In this document: positions 25,001 through 40,700 of the stretch, piece by piece | Numbering within the stretch: the first letter of the stretch is position 1 | Layout: each line of letters starts with the position of its first letter | Assembly (NCBI GenBank): GCA_014773175.1 | Contig: VXCM01000909.1 | Location: forward strand, 1-64,000 | Source: Lucifuga dentata | Taxonomy: Eukaryota; Chordata; Actinopteri; Ophidiiformes; Bythitidae | Reading direction: 5' to 3' | DNA: 64,000 nt | Position numbers and translations under genes: made by a program | The notes under the pieces: generated by a model | What the model was told of the DNA's origin: nothing | The model's input: only the letters and a program-made list of their open reading frames with translations | Databases searched by the model: none

Positions 25001-28000
25001 CGAGTGCTGGGTGACTAGCGAGTGAGTGCAGACGAGTCTGGGGGGGGGTGTGTGCTTGCGCTCTGCCTTTCTGCTCTCGCAGATGCATAACTGCTCTCTC
25101 GCTTATTATCTACGCTCTCTCCCATTTATGACATTAATCAGATTCCATAGCCATGATTTCTTTCTATCTATACAGGTGAGAACTATCGGGAAAATCATTC
25201 TAGTCTTTTTCACTGAGAGGAGTGTGAGCAGGAAACAGATGTAGCCCAGGGCTGATATATGGGAATCTGACACAACAGTGAGAACACCAGAGGGAAAATT
25301 TCCACTTATGTACTACATTCTCATACTGTGATCACGTGATCATTAGTGAACTGACACATACTAACAGTGATTCAGACAATAGGGAGGTGGGACTGATCAA
25401 AATAGAAACCGTAGAACAAATGTTAAATTTGTCACGTTGTTCCTCGACCTGTTCACTGATCACCAGAGAATTCCTAAAATAGATGGAGATGAGACACATC
25501 TCTCTCTTACTGAATCCACGTTATCCACATCACTCTGCGATTATGTCAGTTTTTGCATACATATCACCAAATAGAAGCTGATTGGCTCCAAGCCCGAGCA
25601 TCTGATTGGCTTATCTGATTTCTCACCCAGCATCCTGCAGATTGTGAGATGACATCTGGGAATTATGTGAGGGAAATAGCAAGCTTCACTTACACCCATA
25701 TATGAAATGTGTGTGTGTGTGATCCCACATAGCAACTGAGTATGCTCACACACGATATTTACCATAGAAATGTGTGTACTTAATCTGTTCAGTACAATTA
25801 ACAAATGTCTCTCCATCACACCTTTATCAGAGACACAATGGGCTGAAATTAGACATAATCAGAGTTTGACATTTAGACAGGCTGTTTGTCGTAAACTCTT
25901 CGTCTGTGTGCTTTGAAATGTGACATTAAGATTTTTCATCTCAGAACCCTTTACATATACTGCTGAATTGTGTCTATAAATATTAAATTAAATTTTGAGT
26001 TACAGTAGACTTGCAACAAATATTCCTGTTACACATGAATGAAGAAGATAATTTGTCAGAGGCTACTGCACTGGTTCCCAACTGTTGTATGAGTACCAGA
26101 GGTGGTACGTGAAGTGCCCGTTGGTGGTATGGTAGATGACTGGAAATTTCTGCAGAGACTCAAAACAATGGAACCCTATGGAAATTCTGGTACAGGCAGT
26201 CCCTGACTGACGAACATCCGACTTACGAACAACCCGTACTTACAAACTGACCGCCATAAAGCCGATTAAATTAAAAATTCGAGTTACATACAATGATTCG
26301 TAATAATGAATGGTGCACTACTTTATGACGCACGTCAAAACATTGCGTGTCGTCAGCGGTGCACTGTGGTGGTGCACTGCTGCACTGCCGCTGCATAATT
26401 ATTATTATTACTGTACTGTACTATATTATTATGTTTACGATGCTTTAGGATATCTGAAAGTGAAAGTTTCTTTAACGTTTCTTATGCATAGAAAGGTAAA
26501 ATATATACGCTAGATATGCACATAAGTAAAATATATATGCTAGGTACGTACCTTACGTAACTGTTCTGACTTACGTACAAGTCCGATTTATGAACAGCCA
26601 TGGAACGGAACTCATTTGTAACCTGGGGACTGCCTGTATTGTGGAAACCCATTCAAAAATAAAATGGGTTCTACTGAGAACTAGCATGAGTTGTGAAGCA
26701 GGAAGTGCAAAGGAGCTTTGGCTTGTTGGAATGTATGAATTCAGCAGTATACCAAGATTTATTGCCTTACCTTCATCTGTGCAAAGGGCCTGTCATAGTT
26801 GCCGACGTACAGCAAGCCGACAGTCTGTGGGAGCAGCCTGCAAAGACAAAAGATTATGGTTAACACCCGCAAAACTCTGAGCCGCTGCATTTTCACACAA
26901 GACTTGCTAAGTATCTACAATAGTACAATAACAATATTACAACGAAATCACCACACCATTTCCACTTTTCAGCTAGTAACAGGAAGGCATAGATGTGAGA
27001 TTACACCTCTATGAGCCCTTCTGTCTCTGAGCACAGCTTCCTGTTCTCTACAAACACAGTAAACTATGCTATGGCATGTTAACAGTTGAAGGCGATAGCT
27101 GTGAAAAATAGAAACTGAACATGGGACCACGTGCATGATATGCTCTGATGTGGATATCTGCCGCGATTGCCACTCCATCTGTGTATTTAAACTCGCCATC
27201 TGAAAGCTGACTGTGAGCACTGAATATGTTTAACCCACAGTATATTCAGGTGTGTGTGTGTATATTTGTGTCTCTCTGTACTCTGAACATGTGTCCATGC
27301 AGTATTTTTGTCTCGTCCCAAAGATCACACCCAACAGATGTCTTAAATGACACTGCTCCCACCCCTCTCTGACTAAAACACCCCCATGTCTCGTTATTTC
27401 CAGACATTTGTGCCCGCCATTTCATCTGCTTTTAACTCTGCTAGGACCAAAGATGCAAAGAGCTGGCATTCGCTTCATATTACTTAAGCTGTAAGAGCCA
27501 TTCTTAGACCGGAACTAAGAGGGGCCATTGAGCGAAACTGACGGCTAAACCACAGAGAATCTTCAGCTATGTCGGTTCGACATTTGGCATGAGTCTACAG
27601 GGATTTCAATTGGAGCTGAAATCAGAGACCTCCTTTCCATCCCCCACCCCCTCCTGGGTAATGATAGCTAGCGCAAGCAGGAAGGAAGCAAGAGTAGACA
27701 TTAAAAAAGCCAAATAGCCATGCAATGATGGACCCAAGTGGAGAGCAGTGCCAAGAGTTCAAAGTACCAGTCCGTTTCCTTCAGGGCTTCAATTAATACA
27801 CTCATGAATTCTACTTACCTAAACCTGTGGGAGTCTCACATGGGAAAAACTTTGTGACAATGACACAGATGTCAATAAACAAATGAAAACGCTGGATGAG
27901 ATTTGACCAGAGGCTAGGAAACAGATGAGAATTGACGTTTCCCAGCGAGTGTAACGCGTAACAAAGAGCTTCAGACTCTTGTCTTCAAGTCGTTCCCGAG

Positions 28001-28736
28001 CTCTAGTTAGGGATGCTAAATTGCTGCTCCATTGCAATGTAATGGAGCAGCATTAATGTAAATGTAATGTTTGTGGTTAACGTATAACTGAGGGTGTTTT
28101 CAGACGTGCTATATATGTTTCACATTGTGTGAAGAAGATGTGCTATCCTCAGATGGCTATACATGAGAATGGAGTGTATGTTAAACACATATGACATCCT
28201 GACCTTCAACATCTTACCCAACACATCTGAAGATGTTAGCTAAGATGTCAAAGCATCCGTTGGATTTGCTAATCAAAGGTGTAGTTTGCTTAATATTAAC
28301 CATAATAACCACCTCTGGTTCATTCCAAAGCCACAAATACATCAGTAGTAGTTTGTTCTTAGTCTGTAGTTTGTTCAGAAGTCATGCAGATCATGTCCAG
28401 ACCACAAAAAAACAGCTCCAGAATCTGTTTGAAACCAGGTCGAGACTACCACCTCAAAACGGTTTTTGATGTGCTGTGCTTGCTTTGGTCTACATCCATG
28501 TGTGATTGGTGACTTGGTACAGTTGTTTTTCCCAAACCTGTGTGTGGCTGCTGTGTTCAGCCTGCCCAAACAAACCATGCCAAGTAGGGAAATGAACCTT
28601 AGCCAAACTGAACCAGACCAAACCACAAATGTGAAAACACCCTAAGAGATTCCTGCTGCCTTCAACGTCTCTACATAATGACTTGATGGATGGATAGATA
28701 GATTAGACAGACAGACAGACAGACAGACAGATAGAC

Positions 28737-28775
<39 letters not shown>

Positions 28776-31700
28776 CAGATAGATAGACAGATGGACAGAC
28801 GGATGGATGGATGATTTTATTAATCCCTGGAGGGAAACTGAATCATTATAGCAGCCAGACACATTAAATTACATTACACTACAATGTACAAAGAACAAGG
28901 TGATCAGTATAATAAGTGATAAAGGGCAATTCCAAGTCCAACAGCAATCCAGTTATCCAGGTCTGACAAAAGCAGAACCAAAGGCAAAACTAAATCCACT
29001 CTCATATGCTGACTAACTATTGTGGTTTGCTGCAAATGAATAATAATTAATGCGTCTGTGAACAGGAGCTAAATAATTATAATACTCCTCCACAACACAT
29101 CAAATGCTGGGAACAATTAGAGCTTAAAATTCCTAAAACAATGTTTGCAGGAGCTCAGGCAACCAGTTTGCTGTGATCATGCGGCATCTGACATGAGATG
29201 CCAACTGAAGACAGTGTGGTCACCTGAGCGCCAAGTCCAAAAATAAAAGCAGTGTGTGTACGAACAGCTGAAACGCAGCAAAGGCTCTCCGACACCTCAG
29301 ATCCTTTTGCTTTGAATTGTGCTGGAATTATGCTGAAAGCTTTTCGAGCCCAAATCTTGTTTAGCTGCTTGTAAGATTAAAAGCGGTGAGATTATGTACG
29401 CTGCTTGCTTGTGTCTTACAAATGAAATTGTACAGAAATTATATTTACACTTCAAACTTGCTAACAGCATCAAGAGTCTTCATAATGGTTTGAATGTGTT
29501 CACTCTGTACTCTGGGTTTGGTGCAGATGAAATGCATCCTTTTTCATTAGCAGTCACCAGAAGGAGCTCTGATTGTGGCTGGATCATTTCAACTCAATAA
29601 AAACTTCAATGCTGCAATAATACTTGAGTCCACGAGAATACAAAGTCCATGCATAGCAACATGAAGCACGGTCACGCCTCCAGAAACCAATCCAATCAGT
29701 CAGGCATCGCTCTTCACCTGAAGCTTTTCAAAATCCCTGCACACCTAATGAATGATGATGTAACCATTATTCCAGCATCACCTCCGTACACAGAATGCTA
29801 CTGGGGACTTTGTTCTTGCGAGTGGCATTAATATGCTCTCTGGAAAATGCTTCATCTTGCTCATTTGTCTTTTCCCGTTTCACCTCTTCAACTTTCCCCT
29901 CCTACGAATAATCGCTGCCTTCCTATGCGTTTTCTTTCAGCAGCCTTGAAAACTTGCAAGGCTGCACGCCTCCTGTGGTAAACAAGGACTTGCTCAAGGA
30001 CCGACTGTGTGGGCTGACAAATAAACAGTCCTTACTTACTATGTCTGTCCATCTTTCTCTCTCTCTCAGAAAGTAAGGAGAGATTTGAAAACCTACGCCG
30101 CCACTGAGGTCTGACGAGCGCCCCTCTGCCAGCCAATTTGTCTTTCAGGGAAATATCAGGACGTTCTCAAATGGCAACAATAATCGTCTGTGTTCTCCTA
30201 CACGCAGGGAGGAGTCAAGAAGCCGACTCGCTGGCCTGCTGGCTGCCTTCGGAGTAGCGCGCTCTGCTGCAATGCTCTCAGTCTGCTGTTTGATTATGGT
30301 GGCTACAGCGCTGGTGCAGTCGCCAAGGTGATCTGGCTCTCAGAGGAGAAGGCTGCGTGTTCAGTAAGCACACTGCAATAGATCTCGAGTGCACATGGTT
30401 TATTCTACAGCCTCAGAAATGCAGGATATTCTACAGCAAGTCACTTCTTTGTGCTTGAAAATTTATTGTACCAGTAATGAATTGGCAATTTTCACAGGCG
30501 GCTTATCATTAAGATCATGAATGAAAACACCCCTAAAGACTCTAATTACCTGCACTGAAATGTCTATTTGAATAATATAGAAATGCTTTTATGCAGTGTT
30601 TTACCATTTGTCAGGATGAGACCTGCAATGAGAACCAGCAGATCTGAATAATTTATATGCTTTGGATCATAAACATGAAGTGAGATCTGAAAGGAGTGAC
30701 ACTGATGTTATTCTTTGCACAGACAGTATAGGAACATTGAGCAAATAAGATTTTTGACGCTCAGGAGACAGACTACATGAGGGGCATGATTGTGAAAGTA
30801 TTGAATTTCTGTACAATGTAGCCATGTTGTTGTTAGATTGTATTAGACCCCAAGGCAAAAAAAGAGCAAAGCAAGAAAAAGATGGGATTAAAAAAAAAAA
30901 AAAAAAAAANAAAAAAAAAAAAAAAAAAATCACAGAAATTCAATGTGTTTCTTCAAAGAGCATGACACACATTCTCACACACACACACTCACACAGAGCA
31001 ACTGTATGTGTGATGCTGTCTCAAAGTACTCCAGTGTGTCACAAAATGATAGGTGCTATTAGAATCATCAGGCACAGCGTTTCCCTGGCAACAGTGACTT
31101 ACCCTTCTCCTCCGACTTTGGTGATCTTGAGGCGAAAGTCCACGGAGTTGAGACTGGGCGGCTTCCACTTGAGGATGTCGTCACACCTCCCGGGTTTGTA
31201 TCTCTGCAGGGAGAGCAAATCGCAAATGATTTATAATATGGGTATTATATTTGTGATGAAGCCATGCTAATACAACTTTCATGAAACGAGGTTCACGTTT
31301 GGCTTGCATAAGAGGGTATTTCTTTTATATCCCCACAGAACGCTACAGACTTAATGACCAAGTAATTTGTGATCTGAAAAGAATTTTAAGCAACAGTCAG
31401 AGTTAATGAGGTGAAAACATTTGCACAAATTAGGCTCCATTAGGACACACTGTTGGTATAATAATCTGGAGAACAGCATGCAAAAGAACTGAATTGCTCT
31501 TCAATTAAAAATTGAACTCTTTTGTTCCCCAATTTAACAAAATGTAAATAAAGTTCTTGACAAAAACAGATAAAGAACTGATGAAGCACTCTCCATCTAA
31601 AATCAAAGATTATGGGGAAAATTGCAAGGCTGGAACACAACAACAGGCATGTATAAATCAAATTACAGGCTGACAAAATAACTACATAATAATTCAAGAT

Positions 31701-34700
31701 GATTACATTTTCCACACCGCTAACGTGTTTCAATGCAGCACCATGTAACATGCTAAACAACGTGCTTTCCTCCATCGCTCCGACTATTTATGCATGCGTG
31801 ACATTTGGGAAGACAAGAAACAAGTGCAGTGGAATATGAGAAATGTAAAGGCATGAAGGGTGGAGGCGGGAACAGATGAGCAAATTCTGTCACTGTCAGG
31901 TTGCCCGGTAACAGAAGTCTACTCCAAGGAAATGTGTGGAAAACAGACAGGATTCCTCAGGGGGACCTGCGCTGTGTCGCAGCACATTGACCAAATGTGG
32001 GGTTCCAGGTTCAACCCACGCATCCCCCTGTGGAAGGACAAGGGCGAGTGTCTGAAACTCAAAGAAATCCTGCACACAGTTTTTGAAGACAATGATCCCG
32101 TCTAAAAAGCTGACCTTGAAACTGGCCGTTTTTTAATGCAAAATGCATGTTGAGTATGAAGACGGAGAGGAGATTTTCTTGACATTACAAACATTCTTAA
32201 AGGTTTATTGCAGACACCTTTCATGCTTGAAATATAGAATCTAAATTTCTAAGCAAGAGTTGTCAGCTCATTTCCCTGTGCCAGACTATGTATTTCTGAG
32301 AACCTAATTGCTGTTTGTGCGATCTACATGGAAAAATCACGATTTTGAGAGCACATTTTGAATGCTCATGTATAGTAGGAGCATCACTGTGGATTATGGG
32401 CGTTTTGCCTTGTAGTTGGTTCGGTGGTCATGCAAATCACATTCGCACCACAAAGTGCTTCAGCGTTCTTTAGAACCAGACCAAGACCCTCTTAATCTGG
32501 TCTTGGTGCGGTTGTTGTGGTCCAAACCCGAATGCAGCTGCTGTGTTCAGACCTGCTCAAATGAACCACACCAAGGGGAGGGGGGAGAGGGGAGGAGACC
32601 CTCATCCGATTTCACTGAACCAAACCTCATACAAGAGAAAATGTCCTAAATACCCCTCTGCCTGCAAAGTGGAGAAAGGATGACTTCATCTTATGAGCTG
32701 GTTTAGTCAAGAGCAGGCCGACTTTGTCTTCTTTGGTGTGTGAAGGAAATACAAGTGTGCTGTGTCCTTCTACTCTGTCCACGATTAGGGCTGGCTGTGT
32801 AGGAGGCAGCCTTCATCTGCCTTTGAAAGAGCTCTCTCTCCACAAAGACTATTCACTAAAATCAGCTAGAGAGCAGCAAAAGAGGGCATGTCTCTTTTGA
32901 AGAATCTCTGTCGAATACATCTTTTCTCCACAAAGCCGTAGGTGTGGAAAAAAAAAAATCATTGTAAAGTACAGTTAGTTATGCTGTACTATACAGCCAT
33001 CAAAACAGCATCTAGCGAGATGACTTATTCAAGTTAAGCGGAAAAGTGAGATGAAATGCAAAGCATGTGTCAAGCAATCAAGTCTTGTACAATTGATAAA
33101 ACTATTCCAGTGAGCTGAATAAAAGAAATACGTTCTGCAAAGCAAATTCTTAGGACAGAATATTAAAGTACATTAAATTTATAAATGGTAGATATCCTTT
33201 GTCCTGAGGATCTATAGCCCCATACTCAAATGGCAGACTTTACTCCAGATCCGGACTGAAATACAATTTAATCTGGTCCCGGAACAAACCAAAATGAAAT
33301 GTAATTTCAGCCTGGAAGAAAAATTTCACAGAAACCTGACCCCAATCGCTTACAAGAGACATCCCACTATCATGTCATTTCTTATTGTTTTATTTGGCTT
33401 TTATTTTAGTACTTCCCATCGCAATAGATTTGATTAGATTATTTTGAAAGGATGGTAGTCTGTACTTGTTAGTGGATTTTTACAAAGAAAAAAACAAGAA
33501 GTCATTTTAAAGGACGATACTGGCCATTTTGCAAGTTTGAGCCTAATATATCAATTTTCATACATGTTACGTTACTGACAAGCATTTCCCAAAGGATAAA
33601 ACTGTATTTCAGCTTTCNCAATTTTCATACATGTTACGTTACTGACAAGCATTTCCCAAAGGATAAAACTGTATTTCAGCTTTCCTGTTATTTTGCAAAA
33701 TCTCTTCATCTTTCAAACTCAAATATTCAAGTGATACACCCACCTTAAAAATTGATGTTTCTCCTGCTAATAGTTATGCAGCCTTNCAAATATTCAAGTG
33801 ATACACCCACCTTAAAAATTGATGTTTCTCCTGCTAATAGTTATGCAGCCTTTTGAAGTCATGGTCGTTTATATTTTTCGATAAACGCAGGTCTTCTTTT
33901 GGGACTATATTTCCCAGTGGAGACATACATTCACTCTGCGCTTTTTATTGTGCTCAAACGCTAACATTACGTAACTTCTAAAAAACAAAACCTGAATACA
34001 CGTCAATGAAAACACAGTAAACTTGATGTTTCTGCCTGCCAATCACACCATTTGGGCTCAAGATTAAAGATTTGGTTAAACACTGAAAATGTCACTTCTC
34101 CCATTAATACTGAAGTGCTTGTTGTGTACGTTTGTAGTTTTTTTGGAATTTAAAGATCACACACATATCCACCCTTCCTGGTCCCGTGACACTGTATTTG
34201 AGTACCACTGATTTGTAGGTACTGTTGAGTCCCCTCCCCTCTCATTCTGTATGCCATGTGTTTACCTAAAGTAAAGTGCAGCTTTCAGTGTACCCGAGCC
34301 AGCAGAACCATAGCAACAAACCACTGAAAACCCAATCAATTTCCATATTAAATAAACAGACGACCTTCGAATGCATTCCGAAATGGAAAAGGCGCCGCCA
34401 GTTGCACTCTCGCTTTCATTACCATTGTTAGCCCTGTCAATAAGTGACTGCACATACAAAACGAGAGCTTTATTATTGAAGTGAAAATAGGCCTTCAATT
34501 CCGACCCTGCATTCAGGCACACATCTCTCATCTATCTAATTCATTTCCATGTAATGATGTTCCAGTGCATACAGATTGCCTGCTGTTTCAAGTTCAAAAT
34601 GCAGAGGCTGTACTGAGCAGACTGAGGAAAAGGTAAACTGCGTAAAGGCTTATGGATTTAACATTTTTAGTTATGGACAAAACATTATGGATTTTTATGT

Positions 34701-37700
34701 AATCTGATCTTTGTTTTCAACAAATTATTACTCTGACATTTGTTGATAATGTGCAGTTTTAGAAATATTCAAGAACACTACAGCAACAACACGAGGCATA
34801 CAGGGCTTAGTGCAGAGTCCAGGATTATACTTAATGTGAAACAGCACACACTCATCTACATGGTGGCTGCCCTGGGTATTCTGCATTAGCTTGAAAGCGT
34901 TGGTTGTGCACATCCTCAAGAAATAATGCTACATGTTTGAAAGACAAAATTTAAGGGCAGGAATATCAGGTTTTCTTAAGCAATGTCAGAGTGTGGTGAC
35001 AGTGGCATCCAGAAAAATGGCTGAAAGGTTCAAGGAGAGGCTTACAGAAAATGGCAGGACTCGCTGTCGCTGCTGTTTCTTTTGTTTTTGTAGGTAAAAT
35101 GTTGATCTTGTCAAGTGTTGCCATCTTTGTTTATACAGAGCAAAATTTAAAGTAGTCTTTGAGGTGTTACAGCATTGACTGGAGACATGTTTAGACCTTC
35201 ACATTTAATCCTCCAGACTGACATATGCAAAGCAGTATGCAAGCTAGCGTATGCCGTTAGAGTAGCTACTTGTTGAGAAGTGTATGCATAGTTAAAACTG
35301 AGCATAATCCTGGCTTTAGACTAACAATGCTTTCAAGTGTGTACTTAAAGAGAGAAGAATTACTGCCATTATTGAAAACGCAATCAATTTCCATATTAAT
35401 GAATGGAGAAACAGAGCTATAAGACCCAGATGACCTCTGATAAACTCTTCATTCATTTCCAAATTATAAGCAATTATGAAGGCATGTGGGAAATCAGGTT
35501 ACCTGATTATGTGTGATTTTTACCAAAGATGTAATCAACTTACAGGATTAACGATTGTCTGTTCGCTCTTTGTTCCTGTCTATTCTACTTCATTTCTGCA
35601 TTTTAATGTTGCTCATTGACTCACTTCATTTCTTGTACATCTCTCTTTCTCTGCATGTAATGTAATGTTATTGTTTTGATGATTACTTCTCATATGTGTC
35701 TGTCTTTTGGTAGACACTGGGCAGGATTCGTGAAACACAGTGTCAGACTTAATGTGTCAATAAGGACAAATACTGTCACACAACCATATTCCCTCATTTA
35801 TAAATACCTGTTACCGGCAACTTTTAGCATTTGCCTTGAAAGAGGCATTGCTATAGGATTCTGGGGAAGAAATAAATAAAACACACAATCATGCAAATTA
35901 AGACCAGTTTCATTCTGGTGGTAAATTTCAAAGGAATGAAATCTCAGTGACATTTTACAAAAAATAAACTTCATGAATGAGCTTAAAACATCATGGCACT
36001 TTATTTGGCATGACACCGTATAGTAACCATATTTTATTTATGAATCCCTCAAGCATTTAATGAAAATCGCTCACTTTCATTCGTCGCTTTCATCAACCCA
36101 AACATGCCAGCAGCAGCTCTAGTGGAAGAGCTGCTAGCTCTGTTCTTAAGTTAAAAGATATTTTAGACTCCAGAATCAATAACGTATTATTGCCAAGACA
36201 TATGTAATGTTCTTTTTTTTTTCCTTCAGACTACATCTTTTTGGCACGTAGGTCAAATTTAAAGTAGGTTAAAACCCTGCCACATAGAATTTTACAGTTT
36301 TCAATAGCCAGTGCCTTTTCAAAATAGCCTGACTTGTTGAGAAAAGCCCAAAGTCTGACTTCTTTGATGTCATCACTACAGTAAATCTGCAACCTTTGCC
36401 CAAGAAGAATATTACATTCTGGCTCCAAAAGAAAATCAGCACTGCTGTATTTGCTTTGTGGATTGTCAAAACAAGCTGTCAGAGCATCTTTATTAACACT
36501 CACCTCACCATAAAACAAATTGCTTTAGGGATGCTATTGTGATGAAGCTACATTTGGCACCAAACATTAGGGAGACTGGAGTTATTGGTTGGAGACAATC
36601 AAACCATAGTCCTTCTCTGATGTTATTACGGGTGACAAGAATAATTGGGCGGGAGGGAGATCGCATATTTGAGTCTAAGGAGAGAACAGTAGAGAGCAAA
36701 GAGAAAATGTGATGAGCTTCTGAACAGCTGCAGATCAGAGATTTTACCTTTGTATGTACAGAAATAGGAACATTCCTGAGAGACGCCACATCTATTTTTC
36801 AGCAAGAAAACCATTTTTCCTTGAAATATGGCGAGAAAACAACACACACCTGGATTCAAATATGCAAAACAGGAATCTTGTAGGTGAAAATGGTGCTGCT
36901 TCCCTCAGCTTGAATTTCAGGATAAATACTGAGAAGGATATATTTACTCTTTGTTCAGCAGTTCTATTTTTCGCTTGACATAATGTATATGCATTTCTAA
37001 AACAACAAAAAGTTTTGGTTCCTTGTGTCGATCTGAAGAGTTGGGCATCTCTGCAATCTTTTCACCAGGAACCATAATTTATCCAAAATTATGCTTTTCT
37101 TCTTCTTCTAATATGAGATTTTCCTTCACTATAAATAGCAATATATTTACTGACTATTTGTTAGGAGTACCAAACATTTAAGAGTATATAGATGCAATCT
37201 TAAAAAAATTTATTAGCTGACTCAGTGCACTGACCTGCAGTGTGCAGCATTTGTGTGTTGTACGTATTTTTATTTAAATGTTTATTTGAATAGGGACTGA
37301 TGCAGAGATTTAGGTCAGTCAGAGAATAAACTAATGCTGCACATCACAGCATTTTTAGCCAGAGCTACTTTGCAAAGCTTGTCCCTAATTGGAGTTTTAC
37401 AGAGGTACATAACCCACAGTACAACGTTAAAATTATTATTAAAAAAAATATACTTACACAATTGAGCAGGGTAGACAATAAAACAAATACATAACCTGCA
37501 ACATAATGTTAATATACAATACAAATACTTATACCCTATCCGTCATTAAAACTTGCTAAAATATGATCACAGTCTCACACGTTTTATAAAAAATAATTAA
37601 ATACATATAAAGCCTGAGAGCTACACAAAATTGAGGACACCTGATGATCCATGATTACACTCTTGAGCATTCTTCAAACGCTGTTTCAACATTTGAAATG

Positions 37701-40700
37701 ATCCCAATTATGATCCTGTCTGAGCTGCACAGGTAAAGAATTTGAGATTTTAACCCCCTGAACAGAAAAGGCCGTCTGTCCAAAGGAGGTTTTGTGAAAT
37801 GGAATTTCACAATTTCCAGCAACTGCATTTTATATTATTTATAGAACTTTAAAAGCATTCATGCTGACAGTGTTTTTTTTTTTTTTTTTTTTTTTNGGGT
37901 GTTTACATAACAAATAATCATAATCATGAAACCGTGATTAGTTCTCAGACTATAATCGTGCCATTTAAAACTCAAACCGTGACATCCCTCATTGTGAATA
38001 TACAACCACAGTAATCATTAATTGCAATTGGTATACATACAGCTGAAGTTGTTACTTATACAATTTGCTTCTTTGTCTCTATGATCAAGTTATTATAACT
38101 CCATTTTACTGCTGTCTGAAATATTTGGCCCTTTGCTTGGACTGGTTGTTAAAATTGCAGCAGTTTTAACAGATTTTAGGGCAGTTTTATTATTTAAACG
38201 ATTGGCTGGTAAAAATAAGAAATACAACAACTTGCAACTGGCTTAAGTTACATGCTATTGACTGACGAGAGTTGTACGCATATTAAGCAAATATGTATCG
38301 ACTATGATAAATTACATCAGAATTTATCAGTAACATACAAAAACTCAATAAATGTAGCAACCCTAAATCTATTGGAAAAAAAAAAATAGCTAGAGGGCGT
38401 ATTTTAACACAAGCCATTTTGTTTGAACAGTTTTTCAGTTTCATTACAATAACATCTTTTTTGCTCCAAGGCAGGCTTATTGTTTAAGTGTGCTGAGGAT
38501 TATAGAAAAAAGGCTGGTCAAGTCCAATAAATCTGTTCCCCAGAGAAAGGCTCCCTCTGTTACAGCTCAGACACATGGGCCTTTCTTTGACACCCAGACA
38601 TGCGTGTGCGTGTGTGTATGTGTGTGTGTGTGTTAAGGCTTTTTGTGTGCATGGGCAAATTGATGTGTTGGTAGAAAAGATGTATCTAGGAACAAACAGG
38701 TTTATGAAATAGGGGAAAGTTAAGGAATAAATCTTCCTGTAAATGGTCTGAAGATACCATATATATCTCACACACACATAAACTGAAGATAGCAAAGCCC
38801 AGCTAAAATGATTGTTCTGATTTATAAACCACATAAAACACACAATAACAAATGATAAAATCTACCAAAAGTCACATATCTGTCTAGATAATCTTTATCA
38901 AAATAATTCAAAAGCGTGACTTTCATAGGGTCAAAAATTGAATCACACCTTATGCAAAAATATGTTTTTCTTTGGAGTGGACGTAAAACTATCACAGATA
39001 AAGTGAAGGGGGTGCAAAGATTCCTCCTTTTGCACATTTTACACAAAGATCACCATCTGGGGTACTCTCCCATAAGCAATTCTGCCATCTGCGACAACGT
39101 TTCCGTTGCAAATTCTCAGTCTTTCCAACTTCCCCTTAACGAAAACATATTCCAAGGACACCATGTGTTGGTAGAGATAACACTCACTGACTGCAGACTG
39201 CTGCAGTCGCAACCTTCATACTATTAGTGGACTTTTCAGCATTTACATTCAAAGCAGCCAGACCCTGATGAGATTAACCCTGTGATCTCAGCTTAATAAC
39301 ACTAGAGAAGATTTTTATCATTGTAATGGTCGTTATATCGATCTACACCTTAAACCAGTGGTCTTCAACCTTTTGAGCCTGAGGACCCCCTATGAATTTC
39401 AAGGCCTCCTGAAGTACCCCCNCAGTGGTCTTCAACCTTTTGAGCCTGAGGACCCCCTATGAATTTCAAGGCCTCCTGAAGTACCCCCTAATTATCCAAG
39501 CAACTGTCTATCAAAAAATTGTGTTAAAATGAGTTTTAATTTAAATGTATAGCGTTCTTTCTATTATAATTATTATAAAACAACAACATTAATACTAATA
39601 TAGACTTAAAAAGAAAACTAGGAATCACCACTTCATGTAANTATAAAACAACAACATTAATACTAATATAGACTTAAAAAGAAAACTAGGAATCACCACT
39701 TCATGTAATACTTGTCTCTTTATTAAAGCTACAACATGCAATCAATTAAGCAAACAGATGGTTAATAATCATTTTTCAGTGGCTGGTTAAAAAAAATGCC
39801 ACACACTGAAAACCACTGGGTGCCTGCCAGGTACAGAGAAAGTTCAAAAGTTAGTGTCCTGTCCTGCTCACATGATGTTGAATCAATGAGACACCTGAGC
39901 CTGTTTCCCACTNGTTAGTGTCCTGTCCTGCTCACATGATGTTGAATCAATGAGACACCTGAGCCTGTTTCCCACTCATCAGTTTTATCAGTCTGGGGGA
40001 GATGGTGGCAATAGCTGTAATCAGGCTTTTCTCCAGGTCCAGTCTGTTTTCTTTGCTTTGTTTTTATGTGGGCCATGGCAGAGAAGGTGACATCACATAC
40101 AGTAGGTAGGTTGAGCCAAAGGGCAGCAGTTCCTTGATGCATGTTTGGCTAAATCAGGGTATTCCCTCCCAACATCACACCAGAACTGAGTGAGTGTTGT
40201 GGCTGAGAACTTCATCTTCAGGTNGGGTATTCCCTCCCAACATCACACCAGAACTGAGTGAGTGTTGTGGCTGAGAACTTCATCTTCAGGTCCTCACATC
40301 TGCCAGACTTTCCCGCAGTCTGACAGGAATGCTGGCACTCTGAACCATGAAGGGATTTCTAATCCAGTTCAGGCTGGTAGACATCTCTTCAATATTTGGA
40401 AAGTATGAGTGAAACTCATCTTTGAGCTTGACCAAGTGCGTGTCCACTGTCTTCATGATGGCAGTCCTGTCAAATGCACCATCAAAGAGGTAGCTGGCCA
40501 GCTGTGGAAAGCAGCCTGGTTCTCTCTCTGCACATGCTGTCTTCCAGATGTNAGGTAGCTGGCCAGCTGTGGAAAGCAGCCTGGTTCTCTCTCTGCACAT
40601 GCTGTCTTCCAGATGTCAATCTTCTTCATGAATCCATGCAGCTTGTCATACAAGTTAAGAACATGTGTGTCCTTACCTGGAATGTATAAAATATAAAATT

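Larger units (their letters stand above)
15472..26770 (-). other. rngtt intron (11.3 kb) between the motif VI and OB-fold exons
   Basis: Donor GTAAGG, acceptor CTCACAG after a T26 tract. Listed elements occupy much of 16037-23331 and 26070-26700. Around 17575-17690 there is a stretch (GGAATCAAACCATCAACCCTGC) that resembles a common teleost dispersed repeat, not resolved further. In 17700-19080 and 23340-26060 I see no gene or element, only a T-rich run near 24732-24760. Confidence 0.85.
26838..31102 (-). other. rngtt intron (4.3 kb) between the OB-fold and motif V exons
   Basis: Donor GTAAGT, acceptor TTTGCAG. Contains a GGGTGTTTTCA-family element, a tetranucleotide array and a poly(A) broken by an N at 30910. 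26900-28080 and 28900-30880 show nothing I can name. Confidence 0.9.

Noticed and set aside
28686..28813. Possible CRISPR-like or satellite array
   Set aside because: Simple tetranucleotide microsatellite with no spacers, in a vertebrate-type genome.
28671..28862. Frame rich in SIYL and SVCL repeats
   Set aside because: Translation of a GATA/GACA tetranucleotide array; not a protein.
36231..36518. 95-codon minus-strand frame
   Set aside because: It looks protein-like in composition but matches no family I know, and overlapping frames of similar size exist on the same strand. It is not supported.
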